Source: Streptomyces sp. CBMA152
GTDB lineage: Bacteria; Actinomycetota; Actinomycetes; Streptomycetales; Streptomycetaceae
Assembly: GCF_014596475.1 (NCBI RefSeq)
Contig: NZ_MECJ01000019.1
Location: 62,001 to 126,000, forward strand
Direction of reading: 5' to 3'
Length of the DNA stretch: 64,000 nucleotides
The position numbers and the translations under genes were made by a program. Below the pieces are notes generated by a model that did not search any database, was not told where the DNA came from, and saw nothing but the letters and a program-made list of their open reading frames with translations. This document shows, piece by piece, positions 48,576-56,992 of this stretch; the first letter of the stretch is position 1, and the number at the start of each line of letters is the position of its first letter.

Positions 48576-49922
48576 TCAGGCGGCGGCGAGGGCGGCGGCG
48601 CGGTCGGTGCTGGGGTCGAGGGAGGCGGTGAGGCGGCTGGTCAGCGCGTCGGCGAGGGTCGCGGCGCGCAGCGAGAGCAGGCTGAAGGAGCCCGCGTCGC
48701 CGATGCCGTGGCTGGACTCGCACAGCCCGTTGAGGAAGAGCGGCGGTACGCCGTCGGCGACGGGCTGGAGCGCGTAGTCGGCGCCCACCAGCAGACGGCC
48801 GTCCGGCTCGGTGGTGAACCGGTCGGCGAGCGCGGCCATCAGCGGCGGGCACAGCTCCTCGTGCGCGGCCGGGCCCATGTTGCGGAAACCGGTGGCCAGC
48901 ACCGCGAAGTCGACGGTGTCGGTGATCCGCTCGCCGGTGTGCCGCTCCACGAAGTCGAGCGCGACCCGCTCGCCCGCCTCGCGCACCGCCACGGCCTCGT
49001 GGTTGCCGCGCACGAACACCCGCTGCTCGCCGTCGAGTTCCTGCTCGTAGATGGTGAGGTAGAGCTCGCGCAGGACGTCGCCGTCGGCGGAGGAGTAGTT
49101 GGTGCCGTGCATATATGCGTCCAGCGCCTTCTTGCCCTCGCGGGAGGCCTGGAAGTAGTAGTCGGTGAACTCGGGGAAGTACCCCTCCTCGCTGAACGGG
49201 CTGGTGTCCTTGAGCCGCAGCGAGTGCGAGCGGGTGTACGTGGTGACCTTGGTGCGCGGGAAGCGACGGCTCAGGTCCAGCGCCAGCTCCACGGCGCTCT
49301 GGCTGCCGCCGATGACCGCGACCGACTCGGGCGCGCGGCCCTGACCGGCCAGCTCGGCGAGCCGGGGCAGGTACTGGGTGAGGTGGAAGACGCGCGGGGT
49401 GCGGACCGTGTCGTACGGGCTCGGGATGTACGGGGTGCGGCCGGGGCCGAGGACCAGGGTGCGGCCCAGATAGCGGTCGCCCGCCATGGTGGTCACCTCG
49501 TAAAGGCGCTCCCCGCCCGCCTCGACGACCTCGACGGACGCGGCCCGCTGGTTGCAGTCGACCAGGTGCGAGAAGAACGAGGACGCCCAGCGCAGATATC
49601 CGGCGTACTCCTTGCGCAGCGGGAACTCCGACGGCAGGTTCAGGTGGCGCAGCAACCGGCCCTGCTCGTGCAGGTAGTTGAGGAAGCTGTAGCGGCTGCG
49701 CGGGTTGCGCAGGGTCACCAGGTCGCGGCTGGGGTGGTTCTGGATGTCGGAGCCGTCGAGCAGCATGCCGGGCTGCCACTCGGGGGACGGGCGGGCCTCC
49801 AGGAAGCGGGCCGTGAGCGGCGAGTCGCGCTCCTCCAGGGCGATGGCGAGGGCGAGGTTGGCCGGCCCGAAGCCGACGCCGAGGATGTCGTACACCGGGC
49901 TCGTCATGGTCGCGGCGCTCAT
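48576..49922 (-). CDS. Lysine/ornithine N-monooxygenase 2
   Basis: A 448-residue N-hydroxylating monooxygenase from ATG 49922. FAD loop ILGVGFGPANLALAIALEE (about 13-31), the active-site block MLLDGSDIQNHPSRDLVTLR, and FLNYLHEQGRLL are the signature of IucD/SidA/PvdA-type enzymes. The NADPH loop is VAVIGGSQSAVELALDL and the C-terminal LATGFRNMGP is conserved. It is closer than hydroxylase 1 to siderophore-type enzymes by these motifs. Two different hydroxylases in one operon suggest two hydroxylated diamine substrates or two steps. It overlaps the preceding SBP-like gene by 4 bp. Confidence 0.92.
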   Translation of the reverse strand: MSAATMTSPVYDILGVGFGPANLALAIALEERDSPLTARFLEARPSPEWQPGMLLDGSDIQNHPSRDLVTLRNPRSRYSFLNYLHEQGRLLRHLNLPSEFPLRKEYAGYLRWASSFFSHLVDCNQRAASVEVVEAGGERLYEVTTMAGDRYLGRTLVLGPGRTPYIPSPYDTVRTPRVFHLTQYLPRLAELAGQGRAPESVAVIGGSQSAVELALDLSRRFPRTKVTTYTRSHSLRLKDTSPFSEEGYFPEFTDYYFQASREGKKALDAYMHGTNYSSADGDVLRELYLTIYEQELDGEQRVFVRGNHEAVAVREAGERVALDFVERHTGERITDTVDFAVLATGFRNMGPAAHEELCPPLMAALADRFTTEPDGRLLVGADYALQPVADGVPPLFLNGLCESSHGIGDAGSFSLLSLRAATLADALTSRLTASLDPSTDRAAALAAA

Positions 49923-51448
49923 CGTGTGGTGCTCCTTGAAGTGACGGAGGAAGTGACAGAGGTGACGGTGGTGAGAGTGGGATTGCCGTCGAAGTCGATG
50001 CGCAGCCCGGCGATCCGGTCGGCGGCGTGCACGCGCTGGTCGGTGCGGTACCAGAGCGGGATCAGGGCCAGGTCGGCGAGGGCCGTGCGATCGGCGCGCC
50101 GCCAGGCGTCCGCGCGCTCGGCCGGGTCGGTGGCGGCGCGCGCCTTGGCGAGAAGGGCGTCGAACTCCGGGTTCACATACCGGCCTTCGTTGTCGCCGTG
50201 CGCGGTGCCGTCGGCGTCGGGCGCGGTGCACGAGGAGTGCAGCAGCGGGAAGAGCATGTTGTCGGGCGTCGGGTAGTCGCACGCCCAGCCCGCCCGGCAG
50301 AACCCGGCGGCGGCGAGGGAGGTGCGGTGGTCGACGAGGCCGCGCGCGTCGGTGCGGATCAGCTTGATCGCCCAGCCGAGGACATCGCGCAGACCGTCGG
50401 CGAGCGCGTGCACCCAGTCGTCGTGGCCCGCGCCCGTGTTGTACGCGAAGTCGACGCGGCTGCCCGGCGGAAGCCCGGCGTTGAGGGCCGCGGCCCTGGC
50501 CCGCTCGGGGTCGTACGTGGTCCAGTCGTCCTCGAACTCCCCGCGCGGGGTGTGCGCCTCGCCGAACCAGGGCGAGAGCAGCGAGTGCGCGACGGTGCGG
50601 CTGCCGTGGAAGTACGTGTCGATCAGGCTCTGGCGGTCGATGGCGGCCGACAGTGCCCGGCGAGCGTCGAGCGAGTCCATCGGCGCCTGGTGGCAGAACG
50701 GGATCAAGTAGAAGAGCCCCGCGCCCTCCTGCTCCAGGAACCCGTCCGATGCGGCGGCCTCGGCGGTACGGGCGGGCGGGATACGGGCGTAGTCGTACGT
50801 GCCGTCCAGGAACCGCTCGTACTCGTCGTCCAGGGCCGTGACGGGGTCGAGGATGTCGATCCGGACCTCCGCGATCTGGGGCGTGGGCCCGAACCAGCGG
50901 TCGTTGCGCAGCAGCCGGATCGACTCGCCGTGCCGCCACGGCTCCGCCATCACGAACGGCCCGTTGCCGATCGGCATGTCGTTGTACGAGGGGTCGAGCG
51001 CCGGGCCCGTGCCGCTCGGCACCGGGCTGAAGATGGGCTGAAGCGTCTTGAGGTCGAACTCGACGTCCGGCTCGGCCAGTTCGACGATCAGCGTGTCGTC
51101 GCTGTCGGCGCGGAAGGAGCGCACGCCCGCCAGGTGGTAGGCGGTCTCCGTGTTGGCCGCCGGGTCGAGCGCCCGCGTCCAGCCCCGTACGAAGCTGTGC
51201 GCGGTGACCGGCTCGCCGTCGCTGAACACCGTGTCGGTGCGCAGGGTGAAGGTCCAGACGGTCGCCGTGTCGTCGCTGTGCCAGGAGGAGGCGGTGGCCG
51301 GGGCGAGGCGCCCGTCCTCGTCGAGGGCCAGCAGCCCGGTGAACAGGGCCTTGCAGACCAGGATGCCCTCCCCTTCCTGGGCCTTGTAGGGGTCGATGGC
51401 GGTGGGTTCGGTGATGCCCATGCGGAACACGGGGTCGGTGGCGTGCAC
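49919..51448 (-). CDS. Family 5 solute-binding-protein homologue lacking signal peptide
   Basis: A 509-residue protein. GTG 51448 is chosen because GGAAAGAG lies six bases upstream; the longer open frame is noise from the next gene. It has the oligopeptide-binding SBP_bac_5 fold: TVWTFTLRTDTVFSDGEPVT, GNGPFVMAEPWRHGESI, ALSAAIDRQSLIDTYFHG and WACDYPTPDNMLFPLLHS. Normal family members are lipoproteins, but this one starts directly with (V)HATDPVFRMGITEP and has no signal peptide or lipobox. It may therefore be a cytoplasmic peptide-binding or repurposed biosynthetic protein. No ABC permease or ATPase genes are adjacent. Confidence 0.85.
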   Translation of the reverse strand: MHATDPVFRMGITEPTAIDPYKAQEGEGILVCKALFTGLLALDEDGRLAPATASSWHSDDTATVWTFTLRTDTVFSDGEPVTAHSFVRGWTRALDPAANTETAYHLAGVRSFRADSDDTLIVELAEPDVEFDLKTLQPIFSPVPSGTGPALDPSYNDMPIGNGPFVMAEPWRHGESIRLLRNDRWFGPTPQIAEVRIDILDPVTALDDEYERFLDGTYDYARIPPARTAEAAASDGFLEQEGAGLFYLIPFCHQAPMDSLDARRALSAAIDRQSLIDTYFHGSRTVAHSLLSPWFGEAHTPRGEFEDDWTTYDPERARAAALNAGLPPGSRVDFAYNTGAGHDDWVHALADGLRDVLGWAIKLIRTDARGLVDHRTSLAAAGFCRAGWACDYPTPDNMLFPLLHSSCTAPDADGTAHGDNEGRYVNPEFDALLAKARAATDPAERADAWRRADRTALADLALIPLWYRTDQRVHAADRIAGLRIDFDGNPTLTTVTSVTSSVTSRSTTR

Positions 51449-51477
51449 GTACAACTCTTTCCGCTTGTTCTCGCAGG

Positions 51478-52767
51478 TCAGACGGTCGATGCGGCCGGTA
51501 CGACCACGACGTCCAGGCGTTCGTCGAGGTCGGCGGCGATGCGCTCGACCCGGTCGATGTCGGCGGGCTCCCGGTAGGGCGCGGCCACCGCGAGCGAGCC
51601 GGCGATCTCGTACCAGCCCTCGGGGGCGCGCCGCAGCCGGGCGCCGGGCCTGGAGGCGGTGATGTACGAGCGGAAGTACGGGGAGTGGAAGGCGTCGCCG
51701 GGGTTGTTGCGGACCAGCGTCCCGGTCCGGTAGGCGAACTTGATGCAGGTCGCGGCGCGCGGGACGGCCGCCCTCGGGACCTCGCCGGTGAGGATCTCGG
51801 CACGTTCGGCGGGGTCGTCCCCGGCCAGTACGGCTTTCGCGTAGAGGCGGACCGCGTCGATGCCGTGGACCTCGCGCAGATTGCGGTAGTTCTGCCCGCC
51901 GCTCATCCGGGTGGCGAACTCCACGACCCGGTAGCGGCCCTCGGCGTCCTGCCGGAACTCCGCGTTGAACAGGGCGTGTTCGACGCCGAGCCCCGCGACG
52001 ATCGCCTCCGCGACCGCGACCAGACCCGGCTCCTCCTCGGGCGTGCGGAACGGGAGCGTGTAGAAGTCCTCCTCGAAGTACGGGCCCGGCATCTGCATCT
52101 TGTTGGTGACGCCCACCAGATGGAACCGCCCGGCCACGACCACCCCGTCGAGGGTGACCTCCTTGCCCGGCAGGAAGTCCTCCAGGAGCGCGATGTCGGG
52201 GCCGTCCATGGGGAAGTAGCCGGCCCACTGCTCGACGAGCTTCGTGATGTCTTCGAGCGCCCGCTCCAGACCGTCCCGGTCGTGGACCAGGCTGACGCCC
52301 ATGGAGGCGGCGAGCGCGCTGGGCTTCACGATGAAGGGGTACGTGAACGACTCGGCGGCGGCGAGCCCCGACTCGACCCCCGTCACCGCGACCGCACGCG
52401 GACCCGGCAGCCCGTGCCGCTCCAGGAACGCGCGCTGGAGCCGCTTGTCGCGGGAGATCTCGTCGGCCTCCGGGCGCGGCCAGGAGTGGCCGAGCAGCTG
52501 GTTGACCCGCGAGGTCACCACGATGTCGCTGTCGTAGAAGGTGAGGGCGCTGGCGATCCCGAGATCGACGGCGGCCTTGGCGCAGACCTCGGCCAACTCC
52601 TCTGATTCCAGGCCCTTTTCGAGCCGTACGACGGAGGCGAACCGGCCGTCGTCCTCGGCCTCGGCGACCTGGGTGGCGAGATGGATCTCCAGACCCATCC
52701 GCTCCAGCGTCTCGATGTGCTCGCGGTGCCACGCGTACGTGTTCCGCATGATCAGCAGGATCTTCAC
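51478..52767 (-). CDS. ATP-grasp ligase A
   Basis: A 429-residue protein from GTG 52767 (AAGGAG seven bases upstream). After (V)KILLIMRNTYAWHREHIET, the ATP-grasp core includes RDKRLQRAFLERHGLPGPRA, FTYPFIVKPSALAASMGVSL and the metal-binding FNAEFRQDAEGRYRVVEFAT. The glycine-rich RMSGGQNYRN near residue 300 is typical of carboxylate-amine ligases. It would activate a carboxylate as acyl phosphate and join it to an amine or hydrazine. It starts within the 3' end of the second ATP-grasp gene (GTGA overlap), so the two are coupled and may act in sequence. Confidence 0.87.
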   Translation of the reverse strand: MKILLIMRNTYAWHREHIETLERMGLEIHLATQVAEAEDDGRFASVVRLEKGLESEELAEVCAKAAVDLGIASALTFYDSDIVVTSRVNQLLGHSWPRPEADEISRDKRLQRAFLERHGLPGPRAVAVTGVESGLAAAESFTYPFIVKPSALAASMGVSLVHDRDGLERALEDITKLVEQWAGYFPMDGPDIALLEDFLPGKEVTLDGVVVAGRFHLVGVTNKMQMPGPYFEEDFYTLPFRTPEEEPGLVAVAEAIVAGLGVEHALFNAEFRQDAEGRYRVVEFATRMSGGQNYRNLREVHGIDAVRLYAKAVLAGDDPAERAEILTGEVPRAAVPRAATCIKFAYRTGTLVRNNPGDAFHSPYFRSYITASRPGARLRRAPEGWYEIAGSLAVAAPYREPADIDRVERIAADLDERLDVVVVPAASTV

Positions 52768-54017
52768 GCGCCCGCTCCTTCGGTGACCACGGTGACCTTC
52801 TCGGTCAGGCGCTCGGCGGTGGCGATCGCGGCGGCGGTGTCGGCGCCGGTGGTGAGCACCTGGCCGACGCGGTCCCAGTTGCCGCGCAGCTCGCCGACCG
52901 TGTCGCCGGGGCGGACGGTGGTCTCCACGTCGATGACGTCGTCGAGCTCCTTCGCCTCCTCGGCGCCCTGGATCTCCACGACCGTGCCGGGCCGCGCCGA
53001 CAGGAAGCGGGTGGCGGCCGACGTACGCGGGACCGGGCGGCCGGTGAGGGCCGGGATCAGCTCGAACTGCCAGGCCACGATCCATTCTTCGAGGTCGATG
53101 CCGAACGCCGCGTCCAGCAGGTCGAAGATCCGGTCACCGCCCATCCGGTTGTGGCTCTCGATGATCTGCGGGCCCGACGGGGAGAGCCGCAGCTCGGTGT
53201 GGGCGGCGCCGTCCCTGAGCCCGACCGCGTCCAGGAAGCGGCTCACGGCCTGCTCGATCCGGCGCTCGTCGGCGGGGTCGAGCCGGGCCGGCAGCGCGTG
53301 CCCCAGCTCGATGAACCCCTCGCCGCCGGTCAGCTTCTCGGTGACGGCGAGCACGATGTGGCGCCCGGCGAACGAGAAGGTCTCCACGCTGTACTCGGGC
53401 CCGGAGATGTACTGCTCGGCGAGGAACCGGCCGATGGTGAAGAACGCGCCCCACTGCAGATCGGTCCGCGCCCGCAGCGCCTCCACGTCCGCCCAGGCCG
53501 CCTCGGCCTCTTCCGGTCCATCGATCCGTACGACCCCGAGGCTGGCGGTCGCGTCGACGGGCTTGAGGACGAACGGGTAGCCGTGGGCCGCGCCGAAGTC
53601 CACCAGGTCCTGGGCGCCCGCCACTTCGGCGGCGGCGACGGAGAGCGCGCGGACCTCCTGGGACTCCGAGGCGGCCAGATGGCGACGCATCGCGTGCTTG
53701 TCCCGCAGGAGTTCGGCGACCTCCTCACAGGTGCCGCCGAGCCCGAGGTGGCAGCTGATCCGCCCGGCCGGGACCAGACCAGGCTCGGTGATCGAGACGA
53801 CCCGGGTGAACCCGTACGCCTGGTGGGCCGCCTCGACGAGCGGGCGGGTGGTGGTCCAGTCGGTGTAGTCGGCGATGAGGACGGCCTCGGCGAGCCGCGC
53901 GGCTTCCGGCACGAACTGGTCCTTGTGCTGGATCAGTACGAAGCGGATTCCCAGCGCCGCCGCCTTGCGCAGCGTCTGTATCCGGCCGCCGACGACGAGA
54001 AGCATGTGATCGGTCAT
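52764..54017 (-). CDS. ATP-grasp ligase B
   Basis: A 417-residue protein from ATG 54017, first gene of the twelve-gene leftward operon. It begins MTDHMLLVVGGRIQTLRKAA. Core blocks are RDKHAMRRHLAASES, YPFVLKPVDATASLGVVRI, AEQYISGPEYSVETFSFAGR and the catalytic HTELRLSPSGPQIIESHNRMGGD. It resembles L-amino acid ligases that form alpha-peptide bonds. The ribosome binding site is weak, so translation may be near-leaderless. The GCTGGCAC repeats at 54063-54151 lie in its promoter region. Confidence 0.87.
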   Translation of the reverse strand: MTDHMLLVVGGRIQTLRKAAALGIRFVLIQHKDQFVPEAARLAEAVLIADYTDWTTTRPLVEAAHQAYGFTRVVSITEPGLVPAGRISCHLGLGGTCEEVAELLRDKHAMRRHLAASESQEVRALSVAAAEVAGAQDLVDFGAAHGYPFVLKPVDATASLGVVRIDGPEEAEAAWADVEALRARTDLQWGAFFTIGRFLAEQYISGPEYSVETFSFAGRHIVLAVTEKLTGGEGFIELGHALPARLDPADERRIEQAVSRFLDAVGLRDGAAHTELRLSPSGPQIIESHNRMGGDRIFDLLDAAFGIDLEEWIVAWQFELIPALTGRPVPRTSAATRFLSARPGTVVEIQGAEEAKELDDVIDVETTVRPGDTVGELRGNWDRVGQVLTTGADTAAAIATAERLTEKVTVVTEGAGA

Positions 54018-54057
54018 GGCCAGAACTCTGCGGCAGGAATTGCGGCGGGGAAATGCT

Positions 54058-54151
54058 TTCCGGCTGGCACAAGCGTGCACGGCACGAATGACGCGCGGCG
54101 GCCTGCGGAACGGGGTGCTGGCACGAATGTGCCAAGCCGTTTCGTGCCAGC
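54058..54151. promoter_or_regulatory. GCTGGCAC operator cluster in divergent promoter
   Basis: TTCCGGCTGGCACAA (54058-54072) matches 39102-39116 exactly. Downstream, GCTGGCACGAA (54117-54127) and TTCGTGCCAGC (54141-54151) form perfect 11-bp inverted arms with a 13-base spacer. The sites lie between the ATP-grasp operon and the divergent MFS operon and could control both. Confidence 0.75.
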
Positions 54152-54252
54152 TCACAGCCCTGGGCAGGGCTGTGAGCAGTGGGTTTCATGGTGGCCATCA
54201 CCTCCCCGAAAGCCTCCCCCCGACCCCGGTGTCCCCCGGAAGGAGCCCCGCC

Positions 54253-55497
54253 ATGGCGGCGAGCGACGAGCCCCTGCGCCGACGATTGCGCGAACTGCCC
54301 AGAAGCGCCTGGGTGATCTTCGCCGGAATGTTCCTCATCAAATTCGGCAATTTCCTCAACGTATTCCTGGTGCTTTTCCTCGTCTCGAAGGGTTTCTCCG
54401 CCTTCCAGGCGGGCGTCGCCCTCGGCACGGTCGGGCTCGGCGCCTTCGTCGGCAACGCGGTGGGCGGCGCGGTCGCCGACCGCTTCGGGCGGCGCACCGC
54501 GATCGCGGTGTCGATGTTCGGCTCCAGCGCGGCGACGGTGGCGGTACCGCTGACCGGCGGCCTGTACACCACGACCGCGCTTGTCGGCCTGGTCGGCGTC
54601 TTCGCGCAGCTCTACCGCCCGGCGGCGGGCGCGCTGCTGATCGACACGGTGGCGGAGGAGCGCCGGGTGACGGCGTTCGCGGTGCTGCGGCTCGCCATCA
54701 ACGTCGGCATGGCGGTCGGCCCGCTGGTCGGCGGCCTGCTGAGCGGCTACTCGTACACGTACGTCTTCCTCGGCGACGCGCTCTTCTCCTTCGCCTTCGG
54801 CACGCTGGCGCTGCTCACGCTCCCGGCGGGGCGACCGGTCGCGCAGGACGTCCCGCCGGACGCCAAGTCGGCCTCGGGCAAGGGCGGTTACCGCGAGGTC
54901 TTCGCCGACCGGCCGTACCTCCTCTTCCTCGGCTCGATGGTCGCGGCGACCTTCGTGTACGGGCAGTCGACGGCCACGCTGCCGCTGCACGTCACGGACG
55001 CGGGCTTCGGCAACGGCGTCTACGGTCTGCTGCTCGGGCTCAACGCGCTGCTGTGCGTGGTCATCGAGCTGCCGCTCACCAAGTACACCGAGCGCCGCGA
55101 CCCGCGCCGGGTGATCGCCGCCGGTCTGGTGCTGCTCGGCATCGGCATGGCGCTGACGGGGGCGATGAGCGCGGTGTGGCTGCTCGCGCTGACCGTGGCG
55201 ATCTGGACGGTCGCCGAGACGGTCTACACCCCGATCGCCAACGCCTACCCCGCCGAGTTCTCGCCCGCCCATCTGCGCGGCCGCTACCAGGGCGCCGAGG
55301 GCATCGCCCACACCCTGGCCGGCGCGCTCGGCCCGGCCGTCGGCGGCCTGCTCTACAGCGTCTCGCCGCCGCTGCACTGGACGGTCTGCGGAGCCGTGGC
55401 CTGCGTGGGGGCGCTGCTGATCCTGGGCGCGAAGCCGCGTGTGCGGGAGGAGGTGTCGACGACGACGGAGCCGCTGACGGCCGCCGCCACCAACTGA
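54253..55497 (+). CDS. MFS transporter
   Basis: A 414-residue, 12-helix major facilitator from ATG 54253 (GGAAGGAG seven bases upstream); the longer frame to 54016 is not used. The signature loop between helices 2 and 3 is GGAVADRFGRRTAI, and helix 1 contains FIAGMFLIKFGNFL-like residues (FAGMFLIKFGNFLNVFL). Family resemblance is to drug/metabolite exporters of the DHA1 group. It heads a rightward operon of six genes divergent from the hydrazine operon and is the likely exporter of the product or provides self-resistance. Confidence 0.9.
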   Translation: MAASDEPLRRRLRELPRSAWVIFAGMFLIKFGNFLNVFLVLFLVSKGFSAFQAGVALGTVGLGAFVGNAVGGAVADRFGRRTAIAVSMFGSSAATVAVPLTGGLYTTTALVGLVGVFAQLYRPAAGALLIDTVAEERRVTAFAVLRLAINVGMAVGPLVGGLLSGYSYTYVFLGDALFSFAFGTLALLTLPAGRPVAQDVPPDAKSASGKGGYREVFADRPYLLFLGSMVAATFVYGQSTATLPLHVTDAGFGNGVYGLLLGLNALLCVVIELPLTKYTERRDPRRVIAAGLVLLGIGMALTGAMSAVWLLALTVAIWTVAETVYTPIANAYPAEFSPAHLRGRYQGAEGIAHTLAGALGPAVGGLLYSVSPPLHWTVCGAVACVGALLILGAKPRVREEVSTTTEPLTAAATN

Positions 55498-55538
55498 CGT
55501 ATCCAGCCAGCCAGTTCACTCACCGGAGAGCACACATC

Positions 55539-56174
55539 ATGACCACCGAGATCGCACCCGGGACCGGGATCACCCCCGAGTCCCAGTCCGTCCACCGCAT
55601 CGACATCCCCTCGGCCACCGAGGACCCCGCCGCGTACGTCACCGCGCTGCTCGACGTCGCGGGCGAGCGCGACCCGTTCGACGTGCTGGCCAAGACGCCC
55701 GTCTGGGCGCGGCAGCTCTTCGCGGATCTGCCGACCGAGCTCGCCGAGACGGTGCCGGAGGAGGGCGAGTGGCCGGCCGCGTTCATCGTCGGCCACCTCT
55801 TCGACGTCGACATCGTCTACGGCTTCCGCTGGCGCCTGGTGGCCACCGAGGACAACCCCGTCTACCCCGGCTACGACGAGGCCCTGTGGGCCCCGCTGCC
55901 CCGGCTGCCGTTCCGCCAGATGCTCGACGCCTGGACCGGGCTGCGCGCCTCCAACGTGGCGCTGCTCGCGTCCCTGCCCGCCGCCGACTGGCAGCGCACC
56001 GGCCGCCACGGCGAGCAGGGCGGCGAAACGATGGAGGTCATGATCCGCAAGGTCATCGGCCACGACATCGCGCACATCAACCAGATCTACCGGGCGATCC
56101 GCCTGGTCCGCCAGGCGGCGGGTCTCGACGTGGCCGAGCTGGACGCCACGTACGAGTCGCTGGGCCTGCGCTGA
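55539..56174 (+). CDS. DinB-fold protein
   Basis: A 211-residue protein from ATG 55539 with GGAGAG nearby. The four-helix DinB/YfiT-type fold is suggested by AAFIVGHLFDVDIVYGFRWR, PFRQMLDAWTGLRASNVALL and VIGHDIAHINQIYRAIRLV, supplying three potential metal-binding histidines (GHLFD, GHDIAH, INQ region). Family members are metal-dependent thiol transferases, glutathione- or mycothiol-linked isomerases, or proteins of unknown role. Its presence between the exporter and dioxygenase genes points to a pathway or resistance function. Confidence 0.75.
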   Translation: MTTEIAPGTGITPESQSVHRIDIPSATEDPAAYVTALLDVAGERDPFDVLAKTPVWARQLFADLPTELAETVPEEGEWPAAFIVGHLFDVDIVYGFRWRLVATEDNPVYPGYDEALWAPLPRLPFRQMLDAWTGLRASNVALLASLPAADWQRTGRHGEQGGETMEVMIRKVIGHDIAHINQIYRAIRLVRQAAGLDVAELDATYESLGLR

Positions 56175-56215
56175 CCCCTTTCGTATCCACTCAACTCACC
56201 GACAAGGAACAGAAG

Positions 56216-56992
56216 ATGACCACCGCTGCCCTGATACCGGCCCCCGGGACCATCACCTCCGTCGGCCCCGACCTGCGCGAAGAGCTGCGCGAGCGGCGTT
56301 ACGCGCTGGTGTCGGCCAAGGACCTCACCCTGGACCCCGAGCTCGCGGCCGCGTTCGACGGCCTCCAGGAGTCCTGGGGCCGGCTCACGCCGGACGAGCA
56401 CTTCGGCGGCGGCGACCGCGCCGTGCGCACCCGCCGCTACAGCGACTTCACGTACGTCCCCGCCACCGGCGAGCTCGCGCCGCTCGACCATGTCGCGTAC
56501 TTCCAGAGCGAGGAGATGAACTCGTTCGTCGGCGGCGTGGTGCGCCACTTCGGCGACGTCGAGGAGTCGACGTACCGCAACCCGCTCTTCCAGGCGCTCG
56601 TACGGTACGACTTCGACAACCTGCCGATCGAGGACGAGTACCGCGACCGCGCCTGGCAGTGCCAGATCCACCAGATCCGGATCGAGATCAACGCGGGCCA
56701 GTACAACGAGCTGGTGCCCGAGGGCATCCACTCCGACGGCTACCCGTGGGCGGGCCTGCACCTGATCTCGCGCGTGGACGTCGAGGGCGGCCACAGCACG
56801 GTGTTCACCTGGGAGGAGGAGCCGCTGGCCAAGGCGACGTTCCTGACCCCGCTCGACTCGCTGATCTTCGAGGACCGGGCGATGAAGCACCACGTCACCG
56901 GCCTGAGCGCGGCCGAGGACAAGGGCGGCTACCGCGACGTCCTGGCGATCTCGTTCTCGCTGCCGGGCTCGCCGTACGAGACGCTGGTCTGA
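56216..56992 (+). CDS. 2OG-Fe(II) amino acid dioxygenase
   Basis: A 258-residue protein from ATG 56216. It resembles the 2OG-Fe dioxygenase family of free amino acid hydroxylases such as isoleucine 4-hydroxylase. The iron-binding HxD is in VPEGIHSDGYPWAGLHLISR near residue 180 and the distal His in RAMKHHVTGLS near 228. YRDVLAISFSLPG at the end carries the 2-oxoglutarate Arg or related residue region. It would hydroxylate an aliphatic or basic amino acid used in the product. The next gene's ATG overlaps its last stop base. Confidence 0.85.
   Translation: MTTAALIPAPGTITSVGPDLREELRERRYALVSAKDLTLDPELAAAFDGLQESWGRLTPDEHFGGGDRAVRTRRYSDFTYVPATGELAPLDHVAYFQSEEMNSFVGGVVRHFGDVEESTYRNPLFQALVRYDFDNLPIEDEYRDRAWQCQIHQIRIEINAGQYNELVPEGIHSDGYPWAGLHLISRVDVEGGHSTVFTWEEEPLAKATFLTPLDSLIFEDRAMKHHVTGLSAAEDKGGYRDVLAISFSLPGSPYETLV

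Noticed and set aside
51449..52732. Long N-terminal extension of the SBP-like protein (937-aa frame)
   Set aside because: It is antisense-like noise over the ATP-grasp gene in the same direction but another frame, Arg/Gly-rich, and lacks homology.
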